Below are positions 8,237-16,325 of a DNA stretch of 64,000 nucleotides, piece after piece. The notes below the pieces were generated by a model. It ran no database searches. It saw only the letters and a list, made by a program, of their open reading frames with translations, and had not been told where the DNA came from. A program made the position numbers and the translations under genes. The number at the start of each line of letters is the position of its first letter. The first letter of the stretch is position 1. Origin of the DNA: Allokutzneria multivorans (GTDB lineage Bacteria; Actinomycetota; Actinomycetes; Mycobacteriales; Pseudonocardiaceae); assembly GCF_039537405.1 (NCBI RefSeq), contig NZ_BAABAL010000007.1:1-64000 (forward strand), written 5' to 3'.

Positions 8237-9487
8237 ATGGAGATCACCCCGGACCACCCCGCCTACGACGCCGAGCGCGCGGGCTTCCAGACCGCCTTCG
8301 AGCACCGGCCAGCCGTGATCATCGCCGCGACGACCGCCGAGGACGTGCGTGCGGCGGTCGAACTGGCAGCGGAGAAGCACTTGGCGGTTGCCGTCAAGTG
8401 CACCGGGCACGGGCGTGAGGGCAGCGCGGAGGGCCACCTGCTGATCTCCACGAGCCGGATGGCCGGAGTGCGGGTCGACGCCGAACGGCGAACCGCGTGG
8501 GTTGAGGCGGGCGCGCAGTGGAAGCACGTGATCGAGGCGGCGGCGCCGCACGGGCTGGCCCCGCTCAGCGGCAGCGCGCCGGAGGTCGGCGTGGTCGGCT
8601 ACACGCTCGGCGGCGGAATCGGTTTGCTGGCAAGGGAGTTCGGCTTCGCAGCGGATCATGTGCGAGCAGTTGATCTCGTCACACCGGACGCGCGGTCGGT
8701 GCGGGTCACCGCCGACAGCGACCCGGACCTGTTCTGGGCGTTGCGCGGTGGGCGGGACGGGTTCGGCGTGGTGACCGCCATCGAGATCGACTTGATGCCG
8801 GTGAGCACCGTCTACGGCGGCGGGCTGTACTTCGACCTCGAACGTGTTCCGGACGCGGTGAGCGGCTACCTCGCTTGGAGCGCAACGGTTCCGGAGCAGC
8901 TGACGTCCTCGGTGGGCGTGTACTTCGCACCGGACCTGCCGATGTTCCCCGAGCCGCTGCGAGGGCGGTACATCGCGCACGTCCGGATCGCCCACACCGG
9001 CGAGGACGGCGACCAGCTGGTGGCACCGCTGCGCGCGCTCGGGCCTCGGGTGATCGACGAGCTCGGCGAGATGCCGTTCGCGGACGCGGGGTCGATCTAC
9101 AACGACCCGACGCACCCGCACGGCTACCTCGGCGACAACGCGCTGCTGACGGAGCTGGGCGAGGACGCGCTGCGCGACGTGCTCGCACTCGCCGATCAGT
9201 ACATTGTGGACATTCGCCATCTCGGCGGGGCGCTCTCCCGTGAGCCAGAGGTGCCGAACGCGGTCGGACACCGTGCCGCGCAGTATGTCCTGCGGGTGAT
9301 CTCGCCGTTCGACGGTGGCGATCCCACGACCGTCCACTCAGGACAGCGCAAGGTCTTCGACGCTGTGCGCAAGTGGACGATCGGGCGCTCGTTGAACTTC
9401 GTGTACGGCAGCACCGACGCCGAGGAGGGCTCGTTCGAGCCGGGCGATCTGCTCCGCCTGCGAGAGCTGCGCAATCCGGTTGCGTGA
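8237..9487 (+). CDS. FAD-linked oxidoreductase (PCMH/BBE type)
   Basis: A 416-residue flavoenzyme of the vanillyl-alcohol-oxidase/berberine-bridge superfamily. The FAD-binding PCMH domain occupies about residues 20-200. It contains CTGHGREGS, whose His sits where these enzymes attach FAD covalently, and the GYTLGGGIGLLAREFG flavin loop. The second attachment residue (a Cys in the GG-x-x-GGG loop of bicovalent members) is absent. The C-terminal BBE-like tail is short. There is no signal peptide, so it acts in the cytoplasm. A methyltransferase gene follows 27 bases downstream on the same strand and may be cotranscribed. The substrate cannot be told. Confidence 0.85.
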   Translation: MEITPDHPAYDAERAGFQTAFEHRPAVIIAATTAEDVRAAVELAAEKHLAVAVKCTGHGREGSAEGHLLISTSRMAGVRVDAERRTAWVEAGAQWKHVIEAAAPHGLAPLSGSAPEVGVVGYTLGGGIGLLAREFGFAADHVRAVDLVTPDARSVRVTADSDPDLFWALRGGRDGFGVVTAIEIDLMPVSTVYGGGLYFDLERVPDAVSGYLAWSATVPEQLTSSVGVYFAPDLPMFPEPLRGRYIAHVRIAHTGEDGDQLVAPLRALGPRVIDELGEMPFADAGSIYNDPTHPHGYLGDNALLTELGEDALRDVLALADQYIVDIRHLGGALSREPEVPNAVGHRAAQYVLRVISPFDGGDPTTVHSGQRKVFDAVRKWTIGRSLNFVYGSTDAEEGSFEPGDLLRLRELRNPVA

Positions 9488-9514
9488 CCGTTCGCCCTCG
9501 GGGAGCCTGCGGGC

Positions 9515-10267
9515 ATGGCGACATTCGACGAGCTGGTGGCGGAGGGCGACGCGGTCGCACTCGACGGCTGGGACTTCTCCTGGTTCGAGGGCAGGGCGAC
9601 CGAGGAGCGGCCGTCCTGGGGCTACGCCGGGCTGATCGGCCAGCGTTCGTCCACTGTGGACTCGATGCTGGACGTGCAGACCGGCGGCGGCGAGGTGCTG
9701 GCGACCATCCCCCGCGCGCCTGCCGTGCTGGCCGCGACCGAGTCGTGGCCGCCGAACATCGACGTCGCCCGCCGCACGCTGGAGCCCTTGGGCGGCAAGG
9801 TTGTCGAAGCACCGGACGAGGGGCCGCTGCCGTTCCCCGACGCCTCGTTCGAACTGGTCGTCAGCAGGCTGCCCACGGTCACCGTCTGGCCGGAGATCGC
9901 CCGCGTGCTGCGCCCCGGCGGCAGCTACCTCTCCCAGCAGGTCGGCGCGGGCTCCAATCGCGAGCTGACCGACTTCATGATGGGGCCGCAGCCGGTCAAC
10001 CCGATCCGGAGCACCGAGCGCGCCGAGGCGGAGGCCGAAGCTGCCGGGCTCGTCGTGACCGACCTGCGGCACGAGTCGCTGCGCGTGGAGTTCTTCGACG
10101 TCGCAGCGGTGGTGCACTTCCTGCGCAAGGTGCTCTGGACGGTGCCCGGGTTCACCGTCGACGGCTACCGCGACCGGCTCGTGGCGATGCACGAGCACAT
10201 CACCGAGCACGGCTCGTTCCTGGCCCACTCGCAGCGATTCCTCATCGAGGCCCGCCGTGAGGCTTGA
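9515..10267 (+). CDS. Class I SAM-dependent methyltransferase-like protein
   Basis: A 250-residue protein with the class I methyltransferase order: a glycine-rich first strand (LDVQTGGGEVL), an acidic second strand region, FPDASFELVVSRL as the post-II motif and ARVLRPGGSYLSQQVG as motif III. This is a Methyltransf_11-like profile. The methyl acceptor is unknown. The stop codon at 10265-10267 lies inside the -35 hexamer of the next gene's promoter. Confidence 0.75.
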   Translation: MATFDELVAEGDAVALDGWDFSWFEGRATEERPSWGYAGLIGQRSSTVDSMLDVQTGGGEVLATIPRAPAVLAATESWPPNIDVARRTLEPLGGKVVEAPDEGPLPFPDASFELVVSRLPTVTVWPEIARVLRPGGSYLSQQVGAGSNRELTDFMMGPQPVNPIRSTERAEAEAEAAGLVVTDLRHESLRVEFFDVAAVVHFLRKVLWTVPGFTVDGYRDRLVAMHEHITEHGSFLAHSQRFLIEARREA

Positions 10268-10294
10268 CCTCAACCTGAGTTGAGTTCCTAGCGT
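10264..10294 (+). promoter_or_regulatory. SoxR/MerR-type promoter of the NmrA-like reductase gene
   Basis: TTGACC (10264-10269) and TAGCGT (10289-10294) are separated by 19 bases, the long spacer typical of MerR-family promoters. The spacer holds the dyad CTCAACCTGAGTTGAG, close to the SoxR box (CCTCAA...TTGAGG). Transcription would start near 10301, just before the GAGGAGG ribosome-binding site at 10306-10312. No MerR/SoxR gene is present nearby, so the regulator must be encoded elsewhere. Confidence 0.65.
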
Positions 10295-10317
10295 CGTCCT
10301 CGACCGAGGAGGACTAC

Positions 10318-11124
10318 ATGACAGCAGTTCTGGTGACCGGCGCGACGGGGACGGTGGGACGCCACCTCGTCCGCCAGCTCATCGACGCAGGGCACGATGT
10401 CCGTGCGCTGACAAGGAATCCAGCCAATGCCGGCGCGGTCCTGCCACCGGAGGCGAAGGTGTTCGCGGGCGATCTCGCCGACCCGGCGGGCTTGGCCGAA
10501 GCACTGGACGGCGTGACCGCGGTGCACCTGACTCCCTTCGAGGGCAACGCTTCCGCCCTCGTGGACGTGATCATCCGCGCTGGCGTGCGACGAGTCACAG
10601 TGATGTGGGCGGGCTTCTCCGGGCCCACGGAGGAGGCAGTCCGCTCCAGCGGCTTGGACTGGACCTTCATCCAACCGATGGAGTTCATGTCGAACATGTT
10701 GGAGTGGACGGAATCCGTGCGCTCGGAGGGCGTCGCGCGCGAGGTCTACCCGCAGGCGCGCAACGCCTCCGTGCACCCGGCGGACATCGCGGCCGTCACC
10801 GCGCGGGCGCTGACCGAGGACGGCCACGCGGGCAAGTCCTACGACCTCACCGGGCCTGACGTGCTGACCGTGCCGGAGAAGGTGGCCGTGCTCAGCGCCG
10901 CGCTCGGCAGGGAGATCCGCTTCGTCGAGCGCACCGAGTCCGAAGCCAGGGACCGCCTGCGCGCCAGAGGAGTTACGGAGGAGGACATCGACTTCGTGCT
11001 GGGCTGGCACGCCAACCCGCCGAAGGAGGCCTACACCGTCACACCCGTGATCGAGGAGGTCACCGGCCGCCCCGCGCGCACCTTCGCGCAGTGGGCGGCG
11101 GAGAACGCCGGAGCCTTCAGGTGA
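10318..11124 (+). CDS. NmrA-like NAD(P)-binding oxidoreductase/sensor
   Basis: A 268-residue Rossmann protein starting MTAVLVTGATGTVGRHLV, with the GATGxxG dinucleotide motif at residues 8-14 and an NmrA/SDRa-type layout without the YxxxK catalytic pair of classical reductases. Such proteins act as NAD(P)H-dependent quinone or enal reductases, or as redox sensors. The SoxR-like promoter in front supports a redox-stress role, which is inference. GAGGAGG is 5 bases before the ATG. The 3' end overlaps the convergent lantibiotic-dehydratase-like gene by 8 bases. Confidence 0.82.
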   Translation: MTAVLVTGATGTVGRHLVRQLIDAGHDVRALTRNPANAGAVLPPEAKVFAGDLADPAGLAEALDGVTAVHLTPFEGNASALVDVIIRAGVRRVTVMWAGFSGPTEEAVRSSGLDWTFIQPMEFMSNMLEWTESVRSEGVAREVYPQARNASVHPADIAAVTARALTEDGHAGKSYDLTGPDVLTVPEKVAVLSAALGREIRFVERTESEARDRLRARGVTEEDIDFVLGWHANPPKEAYTVTPVIEEVTGRPARTFAQWAAENAGAFR

Positions 11125-12085
11125 TGCGCAGCTCCGACACGTAGCGGCGGCCCTGCGCGTCCCGCGCCCACGCGTGCTCGGGCCCCGGCAGCGCCTCGGT
11201 GATCGTCACCGCGATGCCATGGTCCGAGCACGCCCGCAGCGCCGTGCACAGGACGGCGGTGAAGATCGGGCTGGTGAAGTCCACGTACAGCGGCTTCGAG
11301 TCGTCGGCGAGCGCGACGAAGACCCGCTCCGGCAAGCCCAGCTCGGCCCGCCACCGCCGCGCGGCGAAGTACCGCTCCTTCGGGCCGACGACGTCGGCGA
11401 GCCCGCTCTCCGCGATGGTGGTGTGCCAGGCCGCGCGGCGCGTGACCACGCGACCCACCGCTGCGCGCGGCGCGTGCGAACCGCTGGCGGCCGGGGGTAC
11501 GGGTTCGTTCAGTACCGCCAGGTACTCGCCCCCGTTCAGCTCGTCCAAGCTCGCGGCGCAGAGGTGCAGGCCGATGCCGTCGCGGCGACCGACAGCCTCG
11601 AAGACGGGCTCCAGTTCCTCCAGGAACGCGGTGCCGAAGACGAGGGCGCCGTCCTCGGAGGCCAGCACGCGCTCTGCCCCCTGCCGGAACTCCACGGAGC
11701 GCGTGACGTCGCCGAACTCGATCTTCGCGCAGTAGCGCTGCCAGTACTTCGCGACCAGCTCCGCGTCCCTGCGGAAGGCGCGGTTGCGCGGACCGTCCGC
11801 CCCGGTCTCCACGAGGTTGCCGAGCGCGCGGTCCAGCATCGCGTCGCCACCACCGACGGCGTCGCGGAACCCGGCGTCCACCGCGACCTGGTGCACGGCC
11901 ACCGAAGACGTCAGCGCGGCTTCCTCGTACGCGGCCCCGGCCAGCTCCTCGCTGACCTGCCCGGCGAGGTGGCCGTCGACCACGAGCGCCTGCTCAGGAC
12001 TGGCGAAGGCATCGAGCCCGTCGACCGGGAACGCCGCGGTCAGCAGTGACGCGGTGAGATCAGCGCAGGGCTCGACGGCGGTCAT
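11117..12085 (-). CDS. Shortened lantibiotic dehydratase-like protein (LanB family remnant)
   Basis: About 322 residues, against 800-1000 for full-length LanB enzymes that dehydrate Ser/Thr in RiPP precursors through glutamyl-tRNA. A stretch like the LanB N-terminal domain (LVAKYWQRYCAK) is followed quickly by sequence like its C-terminal part: GEYLAVLNEP, FAARRWRAELGLPERVF, LYVDFTSPIF, then TEALPGPE and GRRYVSELRIT at the end. The middle of the family appears deleted, yet the frame is open. No precursor peptide, cyclase or transporter gene is adjacent. The start is uncertain: this ATG lacks a good ribosome-binding site and GTG codons at 12160 or 12175 are alternatives. Family membership is from recognition only. 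Confidence 0.55.
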   Translation of the reverse strand: MTAVEPCADLTASLLTAAFPVDGLDAFASPEQALVVDGHLAGQVSEELAGAAYEEAALTSSVAVHQVAVDAGFRDAVGGGDAMLDRALGNLVETGADGPRNRAFRRDAELVAKYWQRYCAKIEFGDVTRSVEFRQGAERVLASEDGALVFGTAFLEELEPVFEAVGRRDGIGLHLCAASLDELNGGEYLAVLNEPVPPAASGSHAPRAAVGRVVTRRAAWHTTIAESGLADVVGPKERYFAARRWRAELGLPERVFVALADDSKPLYVDFTSPIFTAVLCTALRACSDHGIAVTITEALPGPEHAWARDAQGRRYVSELRIT

Positions 12086-12185
12086 TCGGCCAGTAGATCC
12101 ACGCGGGCAACCGCTGTCCACCGTTTCGACGCTCGCCGAAACAGTCCTTCGATGCTCCACAATGGACGGTTTCACCAACCGCCCC

Positions 12186-13223
12186 TCACCTCGCCCTTCC
12201 CACGACCGCGCGGCGGATCGGGTCGGGGAGGGTGGAGACCAGTTCGACCGAGCCGGAGGAGGCCGCTGCGGGCCTGCTCGTCCCGGGCTCGCACGCCGCC
12301 ACCAGCGACATTCCCAGCGCGGTCGCGGTGTGCCGGACCTTGCGACCGGCACGCGCGGTCATGATCAGCCCGGCGTTGCGCAGCGCGGTGGCGTGCTCGG
12401 AGGCCGAGGACAGGCTGACGCCCGCGTACTGGGCCAGCTCGGTGGTGCCGCGCGGCTGCACCGAGGCGCGCAGCACCTCCGCGCGGCTGGCGCCGAGCAC
12501 CACGGACAGCACGTCCTGGCTGGTCTTGCTGGAGCGCACGGGCGCGGGCGCGGCCGGGTAGACCACGGTCGGCGTGTCGCCGGGGGCGGCCGGCAGCACG
12601 ACGGGGTGGGTCATCAGCAGCGACGGCGCGAAGCGCAGCCCGCCCTCGACGGTGAGCAGCCGTTCGACCGGCGAGTCCACCTCCAGGATCTGGTCGCGGT
12701 GGCGCACCGTGCCCGGCAGCGTGGAGAGCACCTCGGCCAGTCCCATCCGCAGCAGCACGTGCCCGCGCTGCGCGAGGTCGGACTGCACCGCGGACTCGAT
12801 CTCCCGCCAGCGGGCGTCGACCAGCGTGCGGTGGGCGGCGTTGAGCGCGGCGAGCAGCGCGGCCCTGGCGCGCGGGCAACCGGCGGCCAGTTCGCGCACC
12901 CACGGCGCGGCGGGCTCACCCGCGAACACCGCGAGCAGATCGGCTCGGATCCTGGACGGCGGGCAGGATCCGATCTCCGCCAGCGCGGCACTGATGTCCT
13001 GGCGCGCGGACAGCAGGAAGCCGGGAACTTCACCGCGCGCCGCGAAAAGGTCGAAAAGGGGCATGGCTACAGCGGGCAAACTCCACTCGTAGAGCGCCTT
13101 GTCAGAATTTCTGGCAATTCTACGAAGACGGTGAAGAGCGCCAATAACCTCGACCATGGGCAGCGGGCCAGCAGAAAAGCTGACCGACTGCAGCGTCCGC
13201 GCGCTCAGTCGAAGTCGAAGCAT
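12186..13223 (-). CDS. ArsR-like winged-helix transcriptional regulator (DUF5937-type)
   Basis: A 345-residue regulator with a long N-terminal ligand-type region (about 1-235) and a C-terminal winged helix (about 245-320, VVLGASRAEVLRASVQPRGTTELAQ...SSASEHATALRNAGLI) of ArsR type without obvious metal-binding cysteines. The layout matches the DUF5937-HTH proteins common in actinomycetes. The ATG at 13223 is preferred to the GTG at 13232, because GAGG lies 8 bases before the ATG but overlaps the GTG. It precedes the LanB-like gene by about 100 bases on the same strand; whether it controls it is unknown. Confidence 0.78.
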   Translation of the reverse strand: MLRLRLSARTLQSVSFSAGPLPMVEVIGALHRLRRIARNSDKALYEWSLPAVAMPLFDLFAARGEVPGFLLSARQDISAALAEIGSCPPSRIRADLLAVFAGEPAAPWVRELAAGCPRARAALLAALNAAHRTLVDARWREIESAVQSDLAQRGHVLLRMGLAEVLSTLPGTVRHRDQILEVDSPVERLLTVEGGLRFAPSLLMTHPVVLPAAPGDTPTVVYPAAPAPVRSSKTSQDVLSVVLGASRAEVLRASVQPRGTTELAQYAGVSLSSASEHATALRNAGLIMTARAGRKVRHTATALGMSLVAACEPGTSRPAAASSGSVELVSTLPDPIRRAVVGRAR

Positions 13224-13498
13224 CAGGTCCACCTCAAGCTAGAAGAATGGTCGGCAACGACAGTGAATCAGGGTGACATACAGAACAAATACAATGAAAA
13301 CAATGGGAACGTGAAGTGTTTTTCAGCCGTCACGGCACGGCGCGGCGCCCGTTTTCCCGGTAAGCGCTTTCCTAAACGAGGTCGCCTGTTGTGGCCGAAG
13401 TATCACCCGTTTGCCGTAGCGGGTAGTGACGCCAGGTTTGGGTGATCACGGCCGGGGTCACCCCCGAGAACACGACAGAACCTCAAGGAGGGCGAAGC
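13224..13498. promoter_or_regulatory. AT-rich divergent regulatory region
   Basis: This region separates the ArsR-like gene from the small membrane-protein gene. Bases 13250-13320 are the most AT-rich of the neighbourhood. Around 13420-13430 the sequence GTTTGCCGTAGCGGGTAG contains a GGGTAG that resembles the -10 of stress (SigB-type) promoters, but the spacing to a GTTT-like -35 is not right. GGTGATCACGGCCGGGGTCACC at 13441-13462 can form a short hairpin. Confidence 0.35.
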
Positions 13499-13654
13499 GT
13501 GATTACTCTCGGAGTCATCCTCTTATTGGTCGGCTTCCTGGCGAGCATCCCGATCCTGTGGCAGATCGGGATCGCGCTGCTGGTGGTTGGACTGGTGCTG
13601 GCCGTGCTCGGCGGGGCCGGGCGGCGTGTCGGCGGCCGAGCGCACTGGTTCTGA
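13499..13654 (+). CDS. 51-residue two-helix membrane protein (DUF6131-like)
   Basis: A tiny integral membrane protein, starting at GTG with AAGGAGGG about 7 bases upstream. Two hydrophobic helices (about 2-20 and 22-39) are followed by a basic, glycine-rich tail (GRRVGGRAHWF) facing the cytoplasm. This exact architecture matches the small actinobacterial proteins grouped as DUF6131, of unknown function and often stress-linked. An ECF sigma factor follows closely on the same strand. Confidence 0.75.
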   Translation: MITLGVILLLVGFLASIPILWQIGIALLVVGLVLAVLGGAGRRVGGRAHWF

Positions 13655-13680
13655 CTGGCTGAAGCGACTGGTTGACGGGG

Positions 13681-14910
13681 GTGCGTGGCACCATCCACCG
13701 AGTGGACGGGCTGCGTGAACTCACCCCTCTGGTCCTCGGGGCCCTGGTGCGCCGGTACGGGCACTTCGACCTGGCCGAGGACGCGGTGCAGGAGGCTCTG
13801 CTCGCCGCGGCCACCCAGTGGCCCGGCGAGGGCGTCCCGGACAACCCCCGGGCCTGGCTGATCACGGTGGCCTCGCGGCGCCTGACCGACCTGCTGCGGC
13901 GGGAAGAGGCGCGCAAGCGGCGCGAGGCCACCGTGGCCGCTCTCGAAGAACCCCTTGTGCCGGAAGCGATCCCGGACGAGGACGACACACTGGAACTGCT
14001 GGCGCTGTGCTGCCACCCGTCACTGACGGAGGCCTCGCAGGTGGCGCTGACGCTGCGCGCGGTCGGCGGCCTGAGCACGGCGGAGATCGCACGCGCGTTC
14101 CTGGTACCGGAAGCCACGATGGCGCAACGGATCAGCCGCGCGAAGCAGCGGGTCAGGGGCGCGGCGTTCGTGGCTCCGGAGGACGTCGGGCCGGTGCTCG
14201 GCGTGCTCTACCTGATCTTCACCGAGGGGCACACCGCGTCGAGCGGCGACCACGTCAGCCGCGGCGATCTCACCGCTGAGGCGATCCGGCTGACGCGCGT
14301 GCTGCACGGGCGACTCCCGCAGGACGGGGAGGTGGCCGGCCTGCTGGCGCTGATGCTGCTCACCGAGGCGCGGCGAGTGGCGCGCACGCGGGAGGACGGC
14401 GCGCTGGTGCCGCTGGCCGAGCAGAACCGGCTGCTGTGGGACCGCTCGCTGATCGCCGAGGGCACCGCGCTCATCACACAGTCCTTGCAGGACAACGTGA
14501 TCGGCCCTTACCAGGTGCAGGCCGCTATCGCCGCCGTGCACGCGGAGGCCCCCGGCACCGAGGACACCGACTGGCCGCAGATCGCCGTGCTCTACGGGCT
14601 GCTGGGCGATCTCACCGACAACCCGATGATCACCCTCAACCGCGCGGTCGCCGTCGCGATGGTCGACGGCCCACGAGCCGGGCTGGAGCTGTTGGCGCCC
14701 TTGGACTCCGACCAGCGGATCGCGCGGCACCACCGGCTCAGCGCGGTGCGCGGGCACCTGCTGGAGCAGGCGGGCGAGCACGAGGCCGCGCTCGCCTGCT
14801 ACCGCAGGGCCGCCGAACTCACCGAGAGCGAGCCGGAACGCCGCTACCTCGACGACCGGATCGCTCGGATCAGTGCAGCACCGACAGCACGTTCCCTGCC
14901 GGATCGGTGA
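13681..14910 (+). CDS. ECF-type RNA polymerase sigma factor with DUF6596 extension (ECF42-like)
   Basis: About 409 residues. The sigma region 2 (GHFDLAEDAVQEALLAAATQWP) and region 4 (VALTLRAVGGLSTAEIARAFLVPEATMAQRISRAKQRVR) are followed by a roughly 230-residue C-terminal domain with TPR-like helices, the DUF6596 extension that defines ECF42. ECF42 genes usually sit next to a DGPF/YCII gene; here the convergent neighbour is a VOC protein instead. The start is uncertain: GTG 13681, TTG 13672 and GTG 13702 are in frame and none has a strong ribosome-binding site. Its last 41 bases overlap the convergent VOC gene tail to tail. Confidence 0.85.
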   Translation: MRGTIHRVDGLRELTPLVLGALVRRYGHFDLAEDAVQEALLAAATQWPGEGVPDNPRAWLITVASRRLTDLLRREEARKRREATVAALEEPLVPEAIPDEDDTLELLALCCHPSLTEASQVALTLRAVGGLSTAEIARAFLVPEATMAQRISRAKQRVRGAAFVAPEDVGPVLGVLYLIFTEGHTASSGDHVSRGDLTAEAIRLTRVLHGRLPQDGEVAGLLALMLLTEARRVARTREDGALVPLAEQNRLLWDRSLIAEGTALITQSLQDNVIGPYQVQAAIAAVHAEAPGTEDTDWPQIAVLYGLLGDLTDNPMITLNRAVAVAMVDGPRAGLELLAPLDSDQRIARHHRLSAVRGHLLEQAGEHEAALACYRRAAELTESEPERRYLDDRIARISAAPTARSLPDR

Positions 14911-15610
14911 ACCACGCGATCAGCGGCCCGTCGCCGCCGCGCACGATCCCCTTCGCGTCCATCGGGGCGCCCTCGTAGCGCAGGAAGCTCACGCCGCGCG
15001 CGGTCAGCTCGTCCACCGCAGCGTCGATGTCGGCGACCGGGAAGTTCAGCACCGTGAACTCGGCCGGCACGTGCTTGTCCTTGGGGTAGACCAAGACCCG
15101 CGCGCCGTCGACGTGCAGGTGGAGCATGCCGTTCTCCTCGGTGACCTTCAGGCCGAGCACCTCGGAGTAGAACGCCTTCGCCGCCGGGATGTCGTCGACG
15201 GAGAACCCGCTGAACGGGGCGGCGCTGTGCAGACTGCGCGGCTGCTTGAGGCCGAGGTGGACCAGGTACTCCTCGCCCATCTCGATGATCTGGACGTAGT
15301 TGCCGTCCGGGTCGACCACCGTGGCGAACAGCCCGGGGCCGCGATCTTCCAGGCGCGCCAACCACTCCACGCCCAGCTCGTCGAGGTGGGCCGCGACCCC
15401 GCGCGCGTCGTCCACGTGGAAGTTGAGGATCACCCGGCCCGGCTCGGCGGCTCCGGGTGCGACGTCGTCCCGGCCGTCGATGAGCAGCGAGACGCCGCCG
15501 TAGTCGATGAAGCCGTCGTCGCGGGGCTCGCAGCGAAACGCCTTGCGGTACCAATCGCGCAGGCGCTGTGGGTCAGCGCTGCCGAGCAGGATGCTGCCGA
15601 GTGCGGTCAT
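14870..15610 (-). CDS. Two-domain VOC (glyoxalase/bleomycin-resistance fold) protein
   Basis: A 246-residue protein made of two consecutive VOC modules (about 1-118 and 128-246). Each ends with the FATVVDPDGNYVQIIE or IAWFTDPAGNVLSVLH signature that carries the metal-ligand glutamate in active members; the second has S in place of that glutamate. AGGAGG is 5 bases before this ATG, which rules out the longer reading frame. It overlaps the sigma factor gene by 41 bases at its 3' end. Its substrate is unknown; a detoxifying dioxygenase or lyase role is possible. Confidence 0.82.
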   Translation of the reverse strand: MTALGSILLGSADPQRLRDWYRKAFRCEPRDDGFIDYGGVSLLIDGRDDVAPGAAEPGRVILNFHVDDARGVAAHLDELGVEWLARLEDRGPGLFATVVDPDGNYVQIIEMGEEYLVHLGLKQPRSLHSAAPFSGFSVDDIPAAKAFYSEVLGLKVTEENGMLHLHVDGARVLVYPKDKHVPAEFTVLNFPVADIDAAVDELTARGVSFLRYEGAPMDAKGIVRGGDGPLIAWFTDPAGNVLSVLH

Positions 15611-15688
15611 CACGTCCTCCTGGGGTCGGTTCACCCGGGACGTCGAAGCCGCTCCCGCCTCCTCGACACCACCCCCAAGTGACCTGGG

Positions 15689-16228
15689 TCACAGGATGCC
15701 CTCGAAGAGGACGTCGAGCATCCGCACGGGGTCCCCCTCGGTCGCCTCGCTCGTCCAAGCCACGGCCGTCGCGAGGCGGATCAGCTCGGCAGCAGTGAGG
15801 TCCGCGCGCGCTTCGCCCAGCTCTTGGGCTCGCGCGAGGAGTTCGGCCGCGGCGAGCTCGACGGCGTGGCACCGAGTGCCGAGCGGGCCTTCGCCGTGCT
15901 CAGCGGCTCGCATGAAGCTCGCGGCCAGACCACGGTTGCGCGTGATGTGCGCGACGAGCGCGTCGACCCATCGCCTGAGGAAGCCTTCCGGCTCAGTGCG
16001 CAGCAGTTCGGCGGCCAGCTCCGCCAAGCCGTCGAGGCTCTGCCCGACGACCTCGGCCAGCAACGCCTCCTTGTTCGGGAAGTGCCGCCAGAGCGTGCCA
16101 GGCCCGACCCCGGCCCGCCGCGCCACGTCGTTCATCGCCGCCGCGTCGGCCCCGACCTCGGCGAACAGCTCGCGCGCCGCCTCGACCAGCCGGGCCCGGT
16201 TGCGACGCGCGTCGGTGCGTCCGGTCAC
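15689..16228 (-). CDS. TetR-family regulator
   Basis: A 179-residue TetR protein. The N-terminal helix-turn-helix (about residues 10-56, FAEVGADAAAMNDVARRAGVGPGTLWRHFPNKEALL) is typical, and the C-terminal ligand domain begins after residue 70. It is divergent from the LLM oxidoreductase gene at 16326, and two palindromes around a -10 box lie between them, so it most likely represses that gene and itself. Confidence 0.9.
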   Translation of the reverse strand: MTGRTDARRNRARLVEAARELFAEVGADAAAMNDVARRAGVGPGTLWRHFPNKEALLAEVVGQSLDGLAELAAELLRTEPEGFLRRWVDALVAHITRNRGLAASFMRAAEHGEGPLGTRCHAVELAAAELLARAQELGEARADLTAAELIRLATAVAWTSEATEGDPVRMLDVLFEGIL

Positions 16229-16240
16229 GTCCGGCTCCTT

Positions 16241-16270
16241 CCTCTTGCCAAAAACCCTCTTGCCAAAAAC
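16241..16270. repeat. Exact 15-bp tandem repeat in a promoter region
   Basis: CCTCTTGCCAAAAAC occurs twice back to back (16241-16255 and 16256-16270). Each copy contains TTGCCA; the second (16260-16265) is placed as a -35 hexamer for the plus-strand promoter whose -10 is TATTAT at 16285-16290. Confidence 0.75.
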
Positions 16271-16306
16271 GGAGTGGCGCTCCGTATTATCCGGAGTGCC
16301 ACTCCG
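16270..16306. promoter_or_regulatory. Paired TetR operators flanking a TATTAT -10 box
   Basis: CGGAGTGGCGCTCCG (16270-16284) and CGGAGTGCCACTCCG (16292-16306) are 15-bp palindromes whose centres are 22 bp apart, about two helical turns. The six bases between them, TATTAT, make a strong -10 element. Bound repressor would cover the promoter of the LLM gene. The regulator is inferred to be the divergent TetR protein. Confidence 0.8.
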
Positions 16307-16325
16307 ATTCTACGAGGGAGCCGCC

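Noticed and set aside
15507..16325. A plus-strand extension of the LLM oxidoreductase back to 15507
   Set aside because: It lies antisense to the VOC and TetR genes and crosses the operator pair and promoter. The family length fits the start at 16326.
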